Part shown: one piece after another, positions 20,954-32,300 of the stretch | Position numbering within the stretch: position 1 is the stretch's first letter | Layout of the letters: each line of letters opens with the position of its first letter | From: Phytophthora sp. 'mugwort' | Taxonomy: Eukaryota > Oomycota > Peronosporomycetes > Peronosporales > Peronosporaceae | Direction of reading: 5' to 3' | NCBI GenBank assembly: GCA_033558025.1 | Contig: JAUCEF010000001.1 | Coordinates: 1,798,001 to 1,862,000, forward strand | DNA length: 64,000 nt | Made by a program: the position numbers and the translations under genes | Notes under the pieces: model-generated | Told to the model about the DNA's origin: nothing | Databases searched by the model: none | What the model saw: the letters and a program-made list of their open reading frames with translations, nothing else

Positions 20954-23900
20954 ATGGCCTCGTCAACTTCGTGCACTTCAACTTCCGCTCTCTACGCGAG
21001 CTCGAGTACCGAGCAAGATGTGGACATGACGCTTCAGGCAGCAATTGAAGCCTCCAAGGACGACACCGACGAGGCTCTGGCGCTCCTGAACAGCACCGAT
21101 CATCCGCCGCGCGAGCTCATGGCCCCCGCCGCCGCAACCCCCAGCGCACAAGACGCTTCCCATAGCAGCGCGGCATTACCGCCCAATACGAGTACTCGAC
21201 CAGCCACAATAGCAATGGGGTCTAAAGTCAAAGCCACCGGCTCTAGTAATGTGTCGGCTGTGTATCGTTGGTATGAGGTGGAGGAGAGCTTCAGCGCCAA
21301 GAAGCGCGAGGAATCGTCCATTGCCAAGTGCAAATTGTGCCGGCAACAGGGCAAACTGGAGCGCAAAACGTGCGTTCGATTTAGCAAGAGTGTGACCTCC
21401 AATTTGTGGCGACACCTCAAGGAGAACCACCCGGATATATACGAGAAGCACAGGGGCGAGAAGAAGAGCGTGCAGATGCATCGGGTCATGGGCGTAAAGA
21501 GGCGGGGGAGGAAGAAGAAGGTGGTGGCTCCGACTCCACCCGCTGCAGCGATGCCAGATGCAGTGCCTGGTTTGGTCGATCATGACGTGGGATCCACTGC
21601 CAAGTTGCAAACACCGACTGGAGATAGCATCGGACAGTCGACAACTACTCTCCGTCAACCAGCCAAAAAAGCGAAGAGAGGAGATCCCCCAACTCCCGTG
21701 TTTTCTGATTATCAATCAGGTATAGTGGGGAGCGCCTTGCAGCGCCAGCATCAAACGGCTAGCCGACGGGGAGTTCTGTCTGTAGGCAGATCAAATACTG
21801 CTGGGATATCTGGTCCGGGCAACTTTAATCCGGAGAAGGTGCGCGAGGCGATCGGATACTTGTGTCTATATGAAATGCTGCCGTTCGAGTTGTGTTCGAG
21901 CCACGCATTCCGAAACCTCATGGTGGAGTGCTCTGGAGGCGCTGGGGGCTTCGTGGATGACTCCAATAGTTTTGCACTATTTGCTAAGGAGATTGCGTTT
22001 GGATACGCCAAGAAGATGGCTGCAGAAGTGAAGGTACGAACTGTCATGCAGATGAAGATGACTGACTTCTCGCACCTTATGATTTCTGAATGGTGCTCGT
22101 CAAACTACCCGAGCGGAAATGATACGACGGGAGCGTCATCCCTGGTCTACGGCGCACCGTCTCGCGGCAGTGATATCGTCTTTCTTGCACTTTTTGCTGT
22201 CGGACTTGACCAGGAGTTTAACCCCTTCCGTAGATGTTTACACGTCTCACCTATTGAAAGCTGCCACACAGGGCATGCAAATCCCATCGCAGCAAAACTT
22301 GCCGGAGATAAAGAGCTTAAGAAGGCGATGGATCGCGTCGTGCCTTGTCGATACATGCCGGAAATTCTTGCAGTGGAGCCGCCGTGTAGCGAGTATCAGC
22401 CTGTCTTTGTGGATCACAAGTTGCATTTTCTCGAGAGTATTCCAACAGTGCTGCAAAATATCATGGTTGCTACCATTAATGGGGGCCGCATCTCCGGGAG
22501 CTATTGTTTAGGCAGCGATGTGTTGACGGATGCAGGCACTTCTGGGTCTCTGCGCTTTCGAAACTGGCGATTGGACAGAGGCGAACACGTCGAGAGCAGT
22601 TCCGCTGGAATTGCTACTGGATCGTCGAGTGATGCCTTTTATGACCTCTCGGCGGGGGAAATTCCTTCTAGCATTCTTGAGGAATTACCCACTAATCTCA
22701 CGGGCCACACGTATCGTGATCTCATTAATAAGGTCATGTATCTTCTCGCGCACCTCAAGCAATCACCTAGGTCGCGAAGAGTGTTGCGAAGACTAGCTCT
22801 GGAGCAATGCAATATCAGCGCAGATTCGTATGAGCGTCTGTTTATTGACCGCCTTCGAGACATGACGATATCGCTGGCTGAAATTCATTCCGTACTAGCG
22901 CTTGTTGGAGACATGATGCCAGCTCTGAAGCAGTACTTCTTGATGCACAAGGACGGTGATTCGGACTTCTCCAAACTGATCCAGCTGTCTTGCTTATCTC
23001 GGTACGAGTGGTTTCGAGTCCGCTATCTCACGGTGATACTGAAGCCATTCGCTGAGGCTACAACGAAGCTCGATGGTGAAAAGTACGTCGTTTCGTCATT
23101 AATCGTGCCGTCGGTGTTTACTTTAATCGAGAAGCTGCGCGAACCACACCCATTGAATATTAGACTCCACGGCGAGCTGTCTGGTAGAGGTCTTGCCAAG
23201 AGAAATGACGCCGAGGTTCTGGAAGATCTGCCTGAAGACATCGAGGTGCTGAGGGAGCTGGCATTTACTAACTTGTCTGCGTGCTTTGGGCATCTGTTTT
23301 CGGTTCCAGACGATACATGGAGTTTGGAGAAACGGCAAACCTTCAACCTATTGTGGTCTGCAACGATATTAGATCCCCGAACACGGTCGTTCATTATTAA
23401 AGGTTCTCTGCCCCAACAAGAGTTCTGGGAAATTGTCAAGGCAGAGGCAGCAAATATTGCTGGCACCAAGATGAAGGACAAGGACAACGGAAGCGACCTT
23501 GGGGAAAGCTCAATCACTATGGACGAAGACAACGGGCACTTGGACGGGAATGGCGTGGCTAAGAGCACTGATTTGTGGGACGATCTCCAAGCAAACTTGG
23601 CATCTTGTGCACAAGAAGAGATGATGCTGAGCTCCGCAAAGTCGTCGTTGGAGATTACAAAGTCTAGCAACTTGCTGGAAGTGGAAGTGTCGTTTTTCCA
23701 GGAAGAAGGGCGTATCGCACTGCGCGCCAACCCCTTAGAGTGGTGGCAGAACATGCGCATGAAGTATCCATTCCTAGCACGGTTGGCTCGCTACGTGCTA
23801 TCCATTCCGTGCAACGTCAAAGTAGACGACAACCCAGTCGTGTGCGATGGAGGTCTTGCCCAGCGTGGGCCGTCCCAAATGAGCATGGCAGATTTGTGCG

Positions 23901-23986
23901 ATCTGCTCGCGGCGTCGATGAATCTTCGCACGGAGAAGAACTCGCATTTTGAAGCGGCAAGCAAGCAGATGTGGTCAACGGTATGA
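20954..23986 (+). CDS. UIM-BED zinc finger, hAT-transposase-derived protein
   Basis: 1010 aa in one uninterrupted exon; ATG 20954 (MASSTSCTST) is preferred because it follows an initiator-like site, although the frame is open to 20855. The N-terminus holds DVDMTLQAAIEASKDD (22-37), which fits a ubiquitin-interacting motif. A BED-type zinc finger spans about 102-168: CKLC..., then LWRHLKENH gives C-x2-C..H-x4-H. A Lys/Arg cluster (KRRGRKKK) looks like a nuclear signal. The middle resembles a hAT catalytic region and residues about 925-955 match the hAT dimerisation region (PLEWWQNMRMKYPFLARLAR, then YVLSIP). Downstream of that the usual SERVFS motif is missing. No terminal repeats flank it. 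An intact frame among dead transposons suggests a domesticated DNA-binding host gene; this is inference. Confidence 0.75.
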   Translation: MASSTSCTSTSALYASSSTEQDVDMTLQAAIEASKDDTDEALALLNSTDHPPRELMAPAAATPSAQDASHSSAALPPNTSTRPATIAMGSKVKATGSSNVSAVYRWYEVEESFSAKKREESSIAKCKLCRQQGKLERKTCVRFSKSVTSNLWRHLKENHPDIYEKHRGEKKSVQMHRVMGVKRRGRKKKVVAPTPPAAAMPDAVPGLVDHDVGSTAKLQTPTGDSIGQSTTTLRQPAKKAKRGDPPTPVFSDYQSGIVGSALQRQHQTASRRGVLSVGRSNTAGISGPGNFNPEKVREAIGYLCLYEMLPFELCSSHAFRNLMVECSGGAGGFVDDSNSFALFAKEIAFGYAKKMAAEVKVRTVMQMKMTDFSHLMISEWCSSNYPSGNDTTGASSLVYGAPSRGSDIVFLALFAVGLDQEFNPFRRCLHVSPIESCHTGHANPIAAKLAGDKELKKAMDRVVPCRYMPEILAVEPPCSEYQPVFVDHKLHFLESIPTVLQNIMVATINGGRISGSYCLGSDVLTDAGTSGSLRFRNWRLDRGEHVESSSAGIATGSSSDAFYDLSAGEIPSSILEELPTNLTGHTYRDLINKVMYLLAHLKQSPRSRRVLRRLALEQCNISADSYERLFIDRLRDMTISLAEIHSVLALVGDMMPALKQYFLMHKDGDSDFSKLIQLSCLSRYEWFRVRYLTVILKPFAEATTKLDGEKYVVSSLIVPSVFTLIEKLREPHPLNIRLHGELSGRGLAKRNDAEVLEDLPEDIEVLRELAFTNLSACFGHLFSVPDDTWSLEKRQTFNLLWSATILDPRTRSFIIKGSLPQQEFWEIVKAEAANIAGTKMKDKDNGSDLGESSITMDEDNGHLDGNGVAKSTDLWDDLQANLASCAQEEMMLSSAKSSLEITKSSNLLEVEVSFFQEEGRIALRANPLEWWQNMRMKYPFLARLARYVLSIPCNVKVDDNPVVCDGGLAQRGPSQMSMADLCDLLAASMNLRTEKNSHFEAASKQMWSTV

Positions 23987-24003
23987 TACATCCCGGTAGC
24001 AAT

Positions 24004-25597
24004 TCATGACTGTCGTCTTCGTGCTGCCATCTTGGCGCGTAAGCGTTCTTTTTGAGCCACCAGCGACTTTTTCTTCGCTTCTAATGCATTGGCTGGCTTA
24101 CTCTTGTCATCCCGGATTATGGGGAGCTCTAATAGCGTGAACGTTGGAGCCTCGCGTTGGGGGTTTAACCGTGCCTCGAATGGAGCTGGTCGGTGAGCTG
24201 CAGAAGGTTGTGGTGGCATAGGTGGTGGCGGTAGCTGAGGCTTTGCCGATAGTAGGTAATGAGCAGGGGCTAACGCATTCACCTGAGGAGGATTGGGCTC
24301 CGTCGGTCGAGGAGGAGCTAGGTCGCGCGAGGATTTTGTAGCAGTTGCAGTTTTCCTGAAGGCTTGCTTCGTCTTGGAGCGTGGCCCGTCCTGCCACACC
24401 CCGCCAAAGTTCGGCAACCAGTTCGGGCCATACTCGGATTTCGATTCAAGCTCCGAAAAGATATCTCTCGATTTCTTCTTGCGTTTCGATTCTGATCTGT
24501 CGTTTTCGTTTGTCGGTAATACCGCTGATGGAGCTACCTGCTCTCTACGGTTGCACTGCTTGTACTCTTCTTCGGTCTGCACCATCCAGGGAGGTATAGC
24601 AGCCGTATGTATATTTCCCACGCAGGCGCCCCACGACACCGACGTAACAGAGCTCAGTCCTTGGCCACGCGCAAGTTCGGTCACTCGATGCGCGAAGGAA
24701 GTGTTGCCTACCCCGGTTTGCTGCGTCTCCGGGTGGTCGACCTGCTCCTCCCTTACAAGTTGATCTATCGCCCATGGTATCCACTCCGCTTTCCGCAACT
24801 TAACAATACCGCCGCCCCACACGCGCGTTCCTTCATGTCGACCGAGCGCGTTCTGCACCACTCCTTCCGACGAAGTGACCGTTTTGCAGCGTCTCGGTCC
24901 GATCGCTCGCGCAATCTGAGGACCCAGTAACGCCTCCTGCTGCTGTTCTCGAGTCGATCCGTCCAAGACGGACGTCTTCTCCACAACTCCATATCTCACA
25001 TTCTTCACCTCTTGCAGCCTTGAGGCAGCCGACGACAGGAAGGCTTCGACCCTTTCGCTCGTGGCCTGATCCACAATCTCCACATCACCTTGCTGCTGCC
25101 CCCGCCCTCCTTCTCGCTGCGCTTGGTCGTCTGCTTCTCTCTTTGTCAGCGCCGCCTCAAGCTGATCCATACAAGGCACACTCTGTAAGATCCAGCCCAG
25201 TGCTCACTCTATGACGATAAGAGCAGCGTACCTCTCGACGGCGCGCCGCAGTCAGCCAGAGCTTGGGCCTCGTCTGGCGGTCCGCATCGCAGCGGTGTTG
25301 GCGGCAAAACGCCTCCACTTGCTTCCGATGCGGATCGCTGGCGAAATGCGTCAGTGCATCAGCCGTGGCTAACGCGGCGTCGCAGAAGACGCAGCGATAC
25401 CAATCCGCGGCTGAGGAGGAGGCGGTCGCGGTATCGCCGAGCGCCTGGAGTCGGGAAACTTGATGCAGAAGGTACTGCTGCGCCGCCTGTTGGTGTCCGC
25501 GAGAGAAGACGTGCTTGGGCCACTTGCCCGCGCTTGAGCGGCGACACACGACGCAGTACGGCGCCTCCATCACGGCGTCGTCGGCCGCCATCGCCAT
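24004..25597 (-). CDS. CENATAC: CENATAC (CCDC84)/TITAN-like zinc finger protein
   Basis: Two exons, complement(24004..25182, 25232..25597), 514 aa, with a 49-bp intron (GTACGC..TTACAG) in phase 0. The start at 25597 (MAMAADD) is the first ATG before the zinc fingers. Finger 1 is YCVVCRR..HVFSRGH (C15, C18, H29, H35); finger 2 is YRCVFCD..HFASDPH (C69, C72, H84, H90). Two C-terminal family signatures follow: GNIHTAAIPPWMVQTEEEY (311-329) and YGPNWLPNFGGVW (373-385), both characteristic of CENATAC. The C-terminus is Pro-rich and basic. The human protein belongs to the minor (U12) spliceosome tri-snRNP and promotes splicing of a subset of minor introns; loss causes mitotic defects. The gene converges on the hAT-derived gene with only 17 bp between stop codons, so the 3' UTRs must overlap. 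Confidence 0.88.
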
Positions 25598-26853
25598 CGC
25601 CAGCGGTCGGTCGCAGCAACGAGCTGCTCGAGCAATCGGGTTCGACAGGGTTTTATGTGGCGACACGCGACTAGTTTGGCATCTTACGTTGTACCAGTCA
25701 AACGGCTGGAAAGATGGTGACATTTGCTCCGAATCATGGCTACACAGCTGTACAGTAAGTAAAGTACCGGTAGTCTGTCTACAGTATTCGTCTTGTCGAT
25801 TTGCAGAGAGTGTTCATGTCTTGGTGGGGAGGCCACGAGCTGAATCGGTAGGAGCTGGCAGTCAGTGAGCAACCACGCCATGTGGACCACCCTCCCCGAA
25901 ATGCCGAGCTTAGCGTTAAAGCACCTTCTTTCGGGGGTTGAGGCAGTTATGTCCAGTAGTCTTCAGTCTGACGTCTTGGTTGTTGCGGTGTCTGCTACGA
26001 GACGATCAATCGCACCTCACGTCTCACCTCAATCGGCGGCTCCAAATGAGCTCGAACAGTGCCAGCTCCATTGCTTGAGACGTGCGGTGTCGGCAGTTCA
26101 GTGGCGGACCCGTTACAGCCGCCTCAATGATGCTCTGGGAATATCCAGTGGTTTCGTTCGGTCATCATTCAGTGAGGCCCGAACGCCCAGTCGCGGCACC
26201 AAATGCAATGAATGTCCTGGCAGCAAGTTAGGAAGAGCGGTTGGGCAGTTCCCCCTGGTCACTCGACTGCAGGTTGCTTTCTGATAGACCACAGAAGGAT
26301 GTCATGCTGCTGTCGGAACTGAATGCTATAGGTAGTGTTGCTTGCCTGTCCAAGCTCCACACAAAAAGCCGTCGTTGGGACAGGGATTGTGGTACCAAAA
26401 TCCCCGGCTGTTTGAGTGAGTCGGCTCCTCATTATGAGTTTATGCCACAATTTAATTTGGCTTTCGCTATGCTGACAATATGTTCCCGGCGTGTGCTATT
26501 TTTGTACGATGTCAATCAGGCGCTCACCTCCCGAATTCACTTAATTAAAGTAAGTGATATCTGAACTCGGACCTCTTCTCTTCAGTATGCAATAAGTTAT
26601 ATCTCGCATTGACTATACCCCGCTAGAGAGCGGAAGTACGCGCGCAGACGGGCCGTTGCCAAGAAATGACACAACGCGCACACCATACCCAAAGCCAGAT
26701 CAGCCTTCCCTGCCCCAAAGAGGGAGAAGAGCTTCCTTCACGCGCCGGTCCGCGACCGTCTCACTCGCCTGGCCGAGTACTCCAACCCCAGTAGCGGCTT
26801 GAAGCGCGCTCTCTAGGCCTCCGATCATTGTGGGGTCTTCAACTTCCTCGGCG
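25598..26853. other. Divergent intergenic region, no gene recognised
   Basis: About 1.25 kb between the CENATAC gene (minus) and the C2-domain gene (plus). Open frames up to 139 codons (25865-26284) exist but are on top of each other in different frames and match nothing I know. It should contain both promoters; no clear initiator motif was found. Confidence 0.5.
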
Positions 26854-28919
26854 ATGGACGCCGCATACGAGCGGCCGGCGTCCACTTCGTCGTACTTTGC
26901 TCGCCCGTCGCCGCCAGGCCGCCTTCTGCTCCGCATCTACGCGGCCGAGGGCCTGCGGCACGTGTCCAGCCACGGAACGTACTGCAAGCTCTACGTCGGC
27001 AGCACCGAGATGGTACGCGGCAGCGGCGCCTTCGCGCGACACACACAGAAACTGACCTCGTCTGGTGGGTTGCTACACTCGCCCTTTGGTGGCAATAGCA
27101 GTCGCGGCAACATGGTGCAGCCGCCAACCACACCGCTTCCCCCCACGTCGTCATCAGAGGGGGACCTTGGGGTTCACGGCAGCAGAATGCGAGTACTTAA
27201 GACACAGGTGCAGAAGGGCAAGCGACCGAATCCCGTTTGGAATGAGAAGTTTGACATCCCCGTATTGGACCCGAACGAAGACGTGCTGAGCATCCGAGTC
27301 AAGTCGGCGAGACTCATGTCGTCCCCCGCGATCGGTGCATGCTCAATCCCATTGAAACATTTGACGCTGCAAGGAGCAGCGACCGTCGACCGATGGGTCG
27401 ATTTGAGAATGGGAAAGAGGGATGCAGGACGGATCAGATTGCAGCTGAGACTCATAGACCCTTCCAAGACGAGGATACAGAGTCGACGACCTGAACAGGA
27501 CAGCGACGTGACAGATGCTTCCTCCCCGTCGTCCACCAGACCACGTAACCACCAGAACAGTGACTCGTATTTGAGCCTCCCCGCCGAGGAATCTCCCGAA
27601 GAGATCGCTGCACGCTTCAAGAAGTCAACACGACGCGACCACAAGTACCACAGATCGGCAAGGCACTTCGACGGACGACCTGTTAATAATACCGTCTTGG
27701 GTAGCAGCAACAGCAGCAGCAAATCGACCAGCGACAAGGACGACGACCAATCCCGTGTTCCTACGACCCCCACGCGGGACAATAGTGCTAGCGCGACGTC
27801 GAATGAATCCATCGGCGACTCCGAACCTGCCAGTGATGTGTCGGTCTCCCCGGTGGCTTCGCCACTGCCCAAGAGGGCGTCGAAAGAAGACGCCACGGCC
27901 TTCAGCGACCCGGAATCGACTTCGACAGTGACCAGACCGCCCCGGACGTCTTTCAACAGTCTTGTGGACACGCAGGAGACGTCGACGCCGTCTCCCCCTG
28001 TATCAGCAGTCGCAATGGAGTTGGACGCATCGTACGCACATCGCGGAACAATGAGGAGATCAGAGCTGGGTAAGTGCAATCGGTGTTTGTTTCACTGTAT
28101 GCTGTAACAGGAGACTGATGTGATATGATTGTGAGTGCAGAACGTTCGAGGATGCAAATGGCCGAGATCTCAAGGATATCAAGATCATCGAAGCCGTTAA
28201 AAACATCAAACACACTAGTTCCTCAGGAAGAAGATGATGACGATGATCTGGACGAGTATGACAGCGGTCCCGACGCGACCAAGCGCTGGACTGGGAACCA
28301 CACCAAACTGAGTGTGCTATCCAGTACCCTGGACGCTCGCGAAAGCTCCCGAATGGATTTTGGTGATGATGGAGACGACGATCGGGAGTCTCTGGACAAA
28401 AGAAAAAGATCGTTGAATAACAGGTCGGCATCAGTCGCGTTATCGAGTACAGCAACCAGCACGCTCGACCAGCGCGATAGTTCACGATTCGGTTTCAGCG
28501 ACAGTGAAAGTGATGCAGAGGACGAGGAGGATGTCGAGGTCAAATCGGAGAAGGCTCGCGAGCAGCAGCGACAGCAATGGCAAATGGAGCAGCGAAACAT
28601 GCAGCTTGGCCGCATTAAGGAGGTGTCTCAGTCCATGTCGGATGATGATAGTGACGAAGATTCGGAGGAGGAGGACGACGAAGACGACGAAGGGGCAGAG
28701 GAGGAATCAGCTCGGATCCAGTTCACTCCGACGCTTGCCAAGCTTTTGGGCCGTGAGAGCATGAACGTTTTATTTGAAGAGGAAGACGAGGAGGAAGAAG
28801 AAGAAGAGGGTCTCGAGTCGTACAAGATGAGCGAGGAATTCGTGCCCATTCTCGAAGCGACCTCTCCGACGTCTCTCGATTCCGTGGACTGCGCCCTGCG
28901 CCGGTCAAGTTTCGATTGA
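26854..28919 (+). CDS. C2-domain protein with acidic Ser-rich tail
   Basis: Two exons, join(26854..28069, 28141..28919), 664 aa; the 71-bp intron is GTAAGT..GTGCAG. ATG 26854 (MDAAYERPAS) is chosen because the frame opens earlier only at GTG. A single C2 domain spans about residues 20-195: GRLLLRIYAAEGLRH opens it, TYCKLYVG follows, then a Ser/Gly/Pro insert of about 60 residues, then KRPNPVWNEKFDIPVLD and LSIRVKSA. C2 domains bind phospholipids, often with calcium; with few Asp residues in the loops, calcium binding here is doubtful. The rest is disordered: Ser/Asp-rich, with long acidic runs (EEEDDEDDEGAEEE and EEEDEEEEEEE) near the C-terminus. It may be a membrane-recruited adaptor, but no function is established. 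Confidence 0.85.
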
Positions 28920-29340
28920 TGGCCTCCTTCCACTTTATTTACTAGCACAAGACCCCAACGAGAGTATGCGGAGCTCAGGCTGGTTCCACTCTTACCCATG
29001 GAGTACGTAATAGCGCAGTGAAAACCTGAAGGTCTGTGCTTCCGTTCTCTAGTGCATCATTTTCCAGACTCCAAGTCAGCTCGTTGTCGAAGTCCGGTGC
29101 GTCAATTTAGATGTATGTATGTCGCCTGGTGGACGACGTCGAGCTTGAGAGAAGCTCACGCTTCTCTCCTCCTGATCATTTCGTAGATAGTATCTAACAG
29201 CCACCCCAGCCAGCAAGCGAGCGCCTCGATCGGAGCTTGGGCTGTAAATTGCCAGTCGTAGTGCGGTCCGAATAATATTATGATGGCCTTAAACAAACTA
29301 AGGCTCGTTCGGTTTTTATTCAGCGGTCGCGTCGGTTCAA
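28920..29340. other. Intergenic spacer, no gene
   Basis: About 420 bp between the C2 gene and the next gene on the same strand. It holds the C2 terminator region and the promoter of the IQ-motif gene. A perfect or near-perfect GAGAGAAGC..GCTTCTCTC inverted pair lies at about 29149-29168. No coding frame is supported. Confidence 0.5.
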
Positions 29341-29356
29341 GTTCAGTCGCCATTTT
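29341..29356 (+). promoter_or_regulatory. Inr-like core promoter of IQ/B-box gene
   Basis: GTTCAGTCGCCATTTT matches the oomycete Inr/FPR consensus GCTCATTYYNCAWTTT at 13 of 16 positions and lies 38 bases upstream of the ATG at 29394. Motif match only. Confidence 0.5.
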
Positions 29357-29393
29357 ATGCCTTTATCGCGTGACTGTAGTGCAGTTGGTGGCA

Positions 29394-32300
29394 ATGGCGA
29401 CGGAAGATCACGCAGCAACGTGCATTCAAGCGGGATTCCGCGGCTTTCGATGGCGAAAGAAGCAATGTCGAGGCGTCGTAGGATACTTTTAGTACGGCGT
29501 ACCGATGTTTAATGCACTCATCGAATTCATGTCTTGGCAGAGAGCCGTGACTAAGCTTCAGGCACTGCAACGTGGACGCTTTACCCGTCGAGAGTTTGCT
29601 CAACTACGTGATTTTTCAAGAGAGCAGGTAATGCCAAGTCTCAATGTAGCCTCAATTCTGCGTGGTTTGTCGATAACGGATATGCGGGGAATGATCTTCA
29701 TACAGGAAAACTACCAGCAAGCAACAAGGCGTCGACAACTTCGTATCTGGCGCAACGAGCAGGAACTCTACTTCTTGCAACATACCAATGCAGCGAATCT
29801 TGAGAGAGTGCGTGTTTTCCAGCAGCAGCACTCGGCCAGGCTGATTCAACGATGCTGGCGTGCTGTAAACCATTCAACGGCCTCGAGAGGAGCCAAGGAA
29901 GAAGATGTCACTCCAAGTGACCGCATTTACACGTTTGACCCGTTTGGACTCGCAAGTGTTGATGCTGAAGCACAGACCGTTCGCTTCAGTCAGTGGAGTC
30001 GGGGTAGCGAGTGCGCTAACCCCTCACAGCTTTCTCCTTCACTTGCTTTGAACGAAAGAGAACTAAGTGCTTCTGGTTCTACTCGAGATTTCGTGACTGC
30101 AATTGCTAATGAAGACGCATTCGCATCAAGGCGGAGGATGATTCAGGAACGGTGTGTTGAATGCTTTTTTTTAAATTATCTTGCCAATTTTTAGTATCCT
30201 CATGTCGCTTTTTATGACTAGAATCAAACGTAAGGCGGCTCAGGAGAAAGTCAAGGCTGATGCTGCTCTACACGCAAGCAAATCATCAATACGTTATGAC
30301 ACGAGAGAGGTCTCAAATCGAGGAATGAATCGACGGCGCGAACTGTACGAGCAAGTGGTAGCAATGAAATGTGCCACTGCACAACGGGTATTTCGATACG
30401 AACGTGAAATTCGAGCGACACGACAAGGGCGAGACTTGTTTTCAGCTCAGCTTGTAGCAAGCTGCGAGAACCGAATAAAGCACCTTCAAGTTGAATCGCC
30501 AGAGCAAATGATACCTTTGAAAGAGGACAACCAACAAGTTTATGACGAGATGGAGACGTGGGGTCCGGCAAGATGCATTCGCGCTTGGGAACACCATCGA
30601 CGTGCGGTGCGCTCCGTGTTGGAGAAGCGCTATTGGTGGCAGACGCAACTTGCTGGTGATGAACGCGACATTCGGCAGGTCGTGATGGCAAAAAGCCCAT
30701 GGGAAGACGAGAACAAGATTTGGTGTTGGCCTAGTGGTGAAAGTAGCAACCAGAATGTGCACGGAGCTACTCGTATCGACGACGATTCACCACATTGTTC
30801 TTCCTCAAACTCTGTGTGGCCTTCGGTGGAAATTGAACGGTTCTTAGTCGGCGATAAGAACCTCGAAGACATGGAGAAGCAGCGGATTAAACCTGTTAGT
30901 GACGATGAAGCATCCGAATGGTGGCGGGCACATTGTACACAGTCGCATTTGGCTATCAATGGGGCGTTGATGATCGAGAAACCGTATAGTGCTGAATTCA
31001 GCAACAATGTAAGCGATGAAGGTGACGTTTTACCAGTTTGTACCTCGGAGGTGGTGGCCAATCGTGACTTGTACAAGCTACAGCAACGAGCTAAGCGCGC
31101 TGCACGTACGAAGAGTCTTGAACAGGATATCGAGCAGCGAATTAAAAATTTGACCGCTCAAGTGGAGCGGCGCGTGCATGAGATGGAAGTCCAAGTTGAG
31201 GCCAACACGCAGTTAGCGCTTAAAATCGTGCATCGAAAAGAGGAGCAGCGAGCACGAATTACCCGCGAACAGCAATCTGCTATGACAATCCAACGCTACG
31301 CCCGCGGAATGCAAGGCCGAAAGTATGCCCGAGAGGTACGCGCTGAGTTCTTCGTAATGGTACGTGGGCGTGCCATTCGACGTGGTAGATGCGAGGAATG
31401 TGGAGATCAGCGTGCTGTACTCGAATGCCAGCAGTGCGAGGAAAGTCTTCACTTCTGTCCAATCTGCTGGGTGCACGTGCACTCCACGCGAAGACGCAAG
31501 ACGCACGTGGCGATACCAATGACAACTGTCGTAGCCCCGATACTCGTGCAAGAAGTAGCGAGTACGAAGGCCTTGACTTTGAAAGAGCAGACAACCGACT
31601 CAATCAAAGGAAAATTCGTCAATGACGAGGGTTCTTTTGATCCAAGTCTGCGAGCACTTCCATCCCCACCAAAGCAAAGCACAACACGATCTGCCGAGCC
31701 TGCAGCAGTCAAGGTGAAGAAGCCTGTGGTTGGTTCTAAAGTTCAGTCCTCTCAGCAGGGACGCACAGTATCATCGAACGTCGTCGACGCATGCAAAAGC
31801 ACCACACCTGAACTAGTCGAGGCGTGTGCCCTGGCCCGACGTGTGAGGGCAGAAGTAAAAGAAGTATCCTCGACGGCAGACAATATTGAATTCGTTCCTG
31901 GACAGAAGCGTAATACAAATAGAGCAACGGATAGAGTCCAAATTCAACCCCCAGAAGACGTATCACCTCAAGAGAACTCGGCAAACGATGAAGTTGACTT
32001 CTCAAATGGCGACGGCGATAACGCCCAGATGATGAAAGCTGGAATTCTTTCGGAAGAGCAGCAAGGATATGTTGAGGCTCCAGGAAGTAAGCAGCCATTG
32101 ACGTCAGAACCAGTGAGTTTGCTGTCAGAGTCGATTTCTTCAGAAGGAAATCATGGCTTGCACTCGACTGGTTCGGTATTAACCGCAATCTCCTCCGTTG
32201 CTAAAGCCATCACGGAATCGATGGAACAAGAAGCAGAATCCACTGCGGAGCTGAGCGCCGACGTTGATGCAGCCAGCATTGATGCGACTAATTGTTCTGA

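Noticed and set aside
25865..26284. 139-codon plus-strand frame between CENATAC and C2 genes
   Set aside because: No homology, no initiator motif, and overlapping frames of similar length; composition is not clearly coding.
27174..28079. 301-codon minus-strand open frame
   Set aside because: Antisense shadow of the C2-domain gene; Leu/Ser-rich translation with no motif, while the plus strand has a C2 domain and a proper intron.
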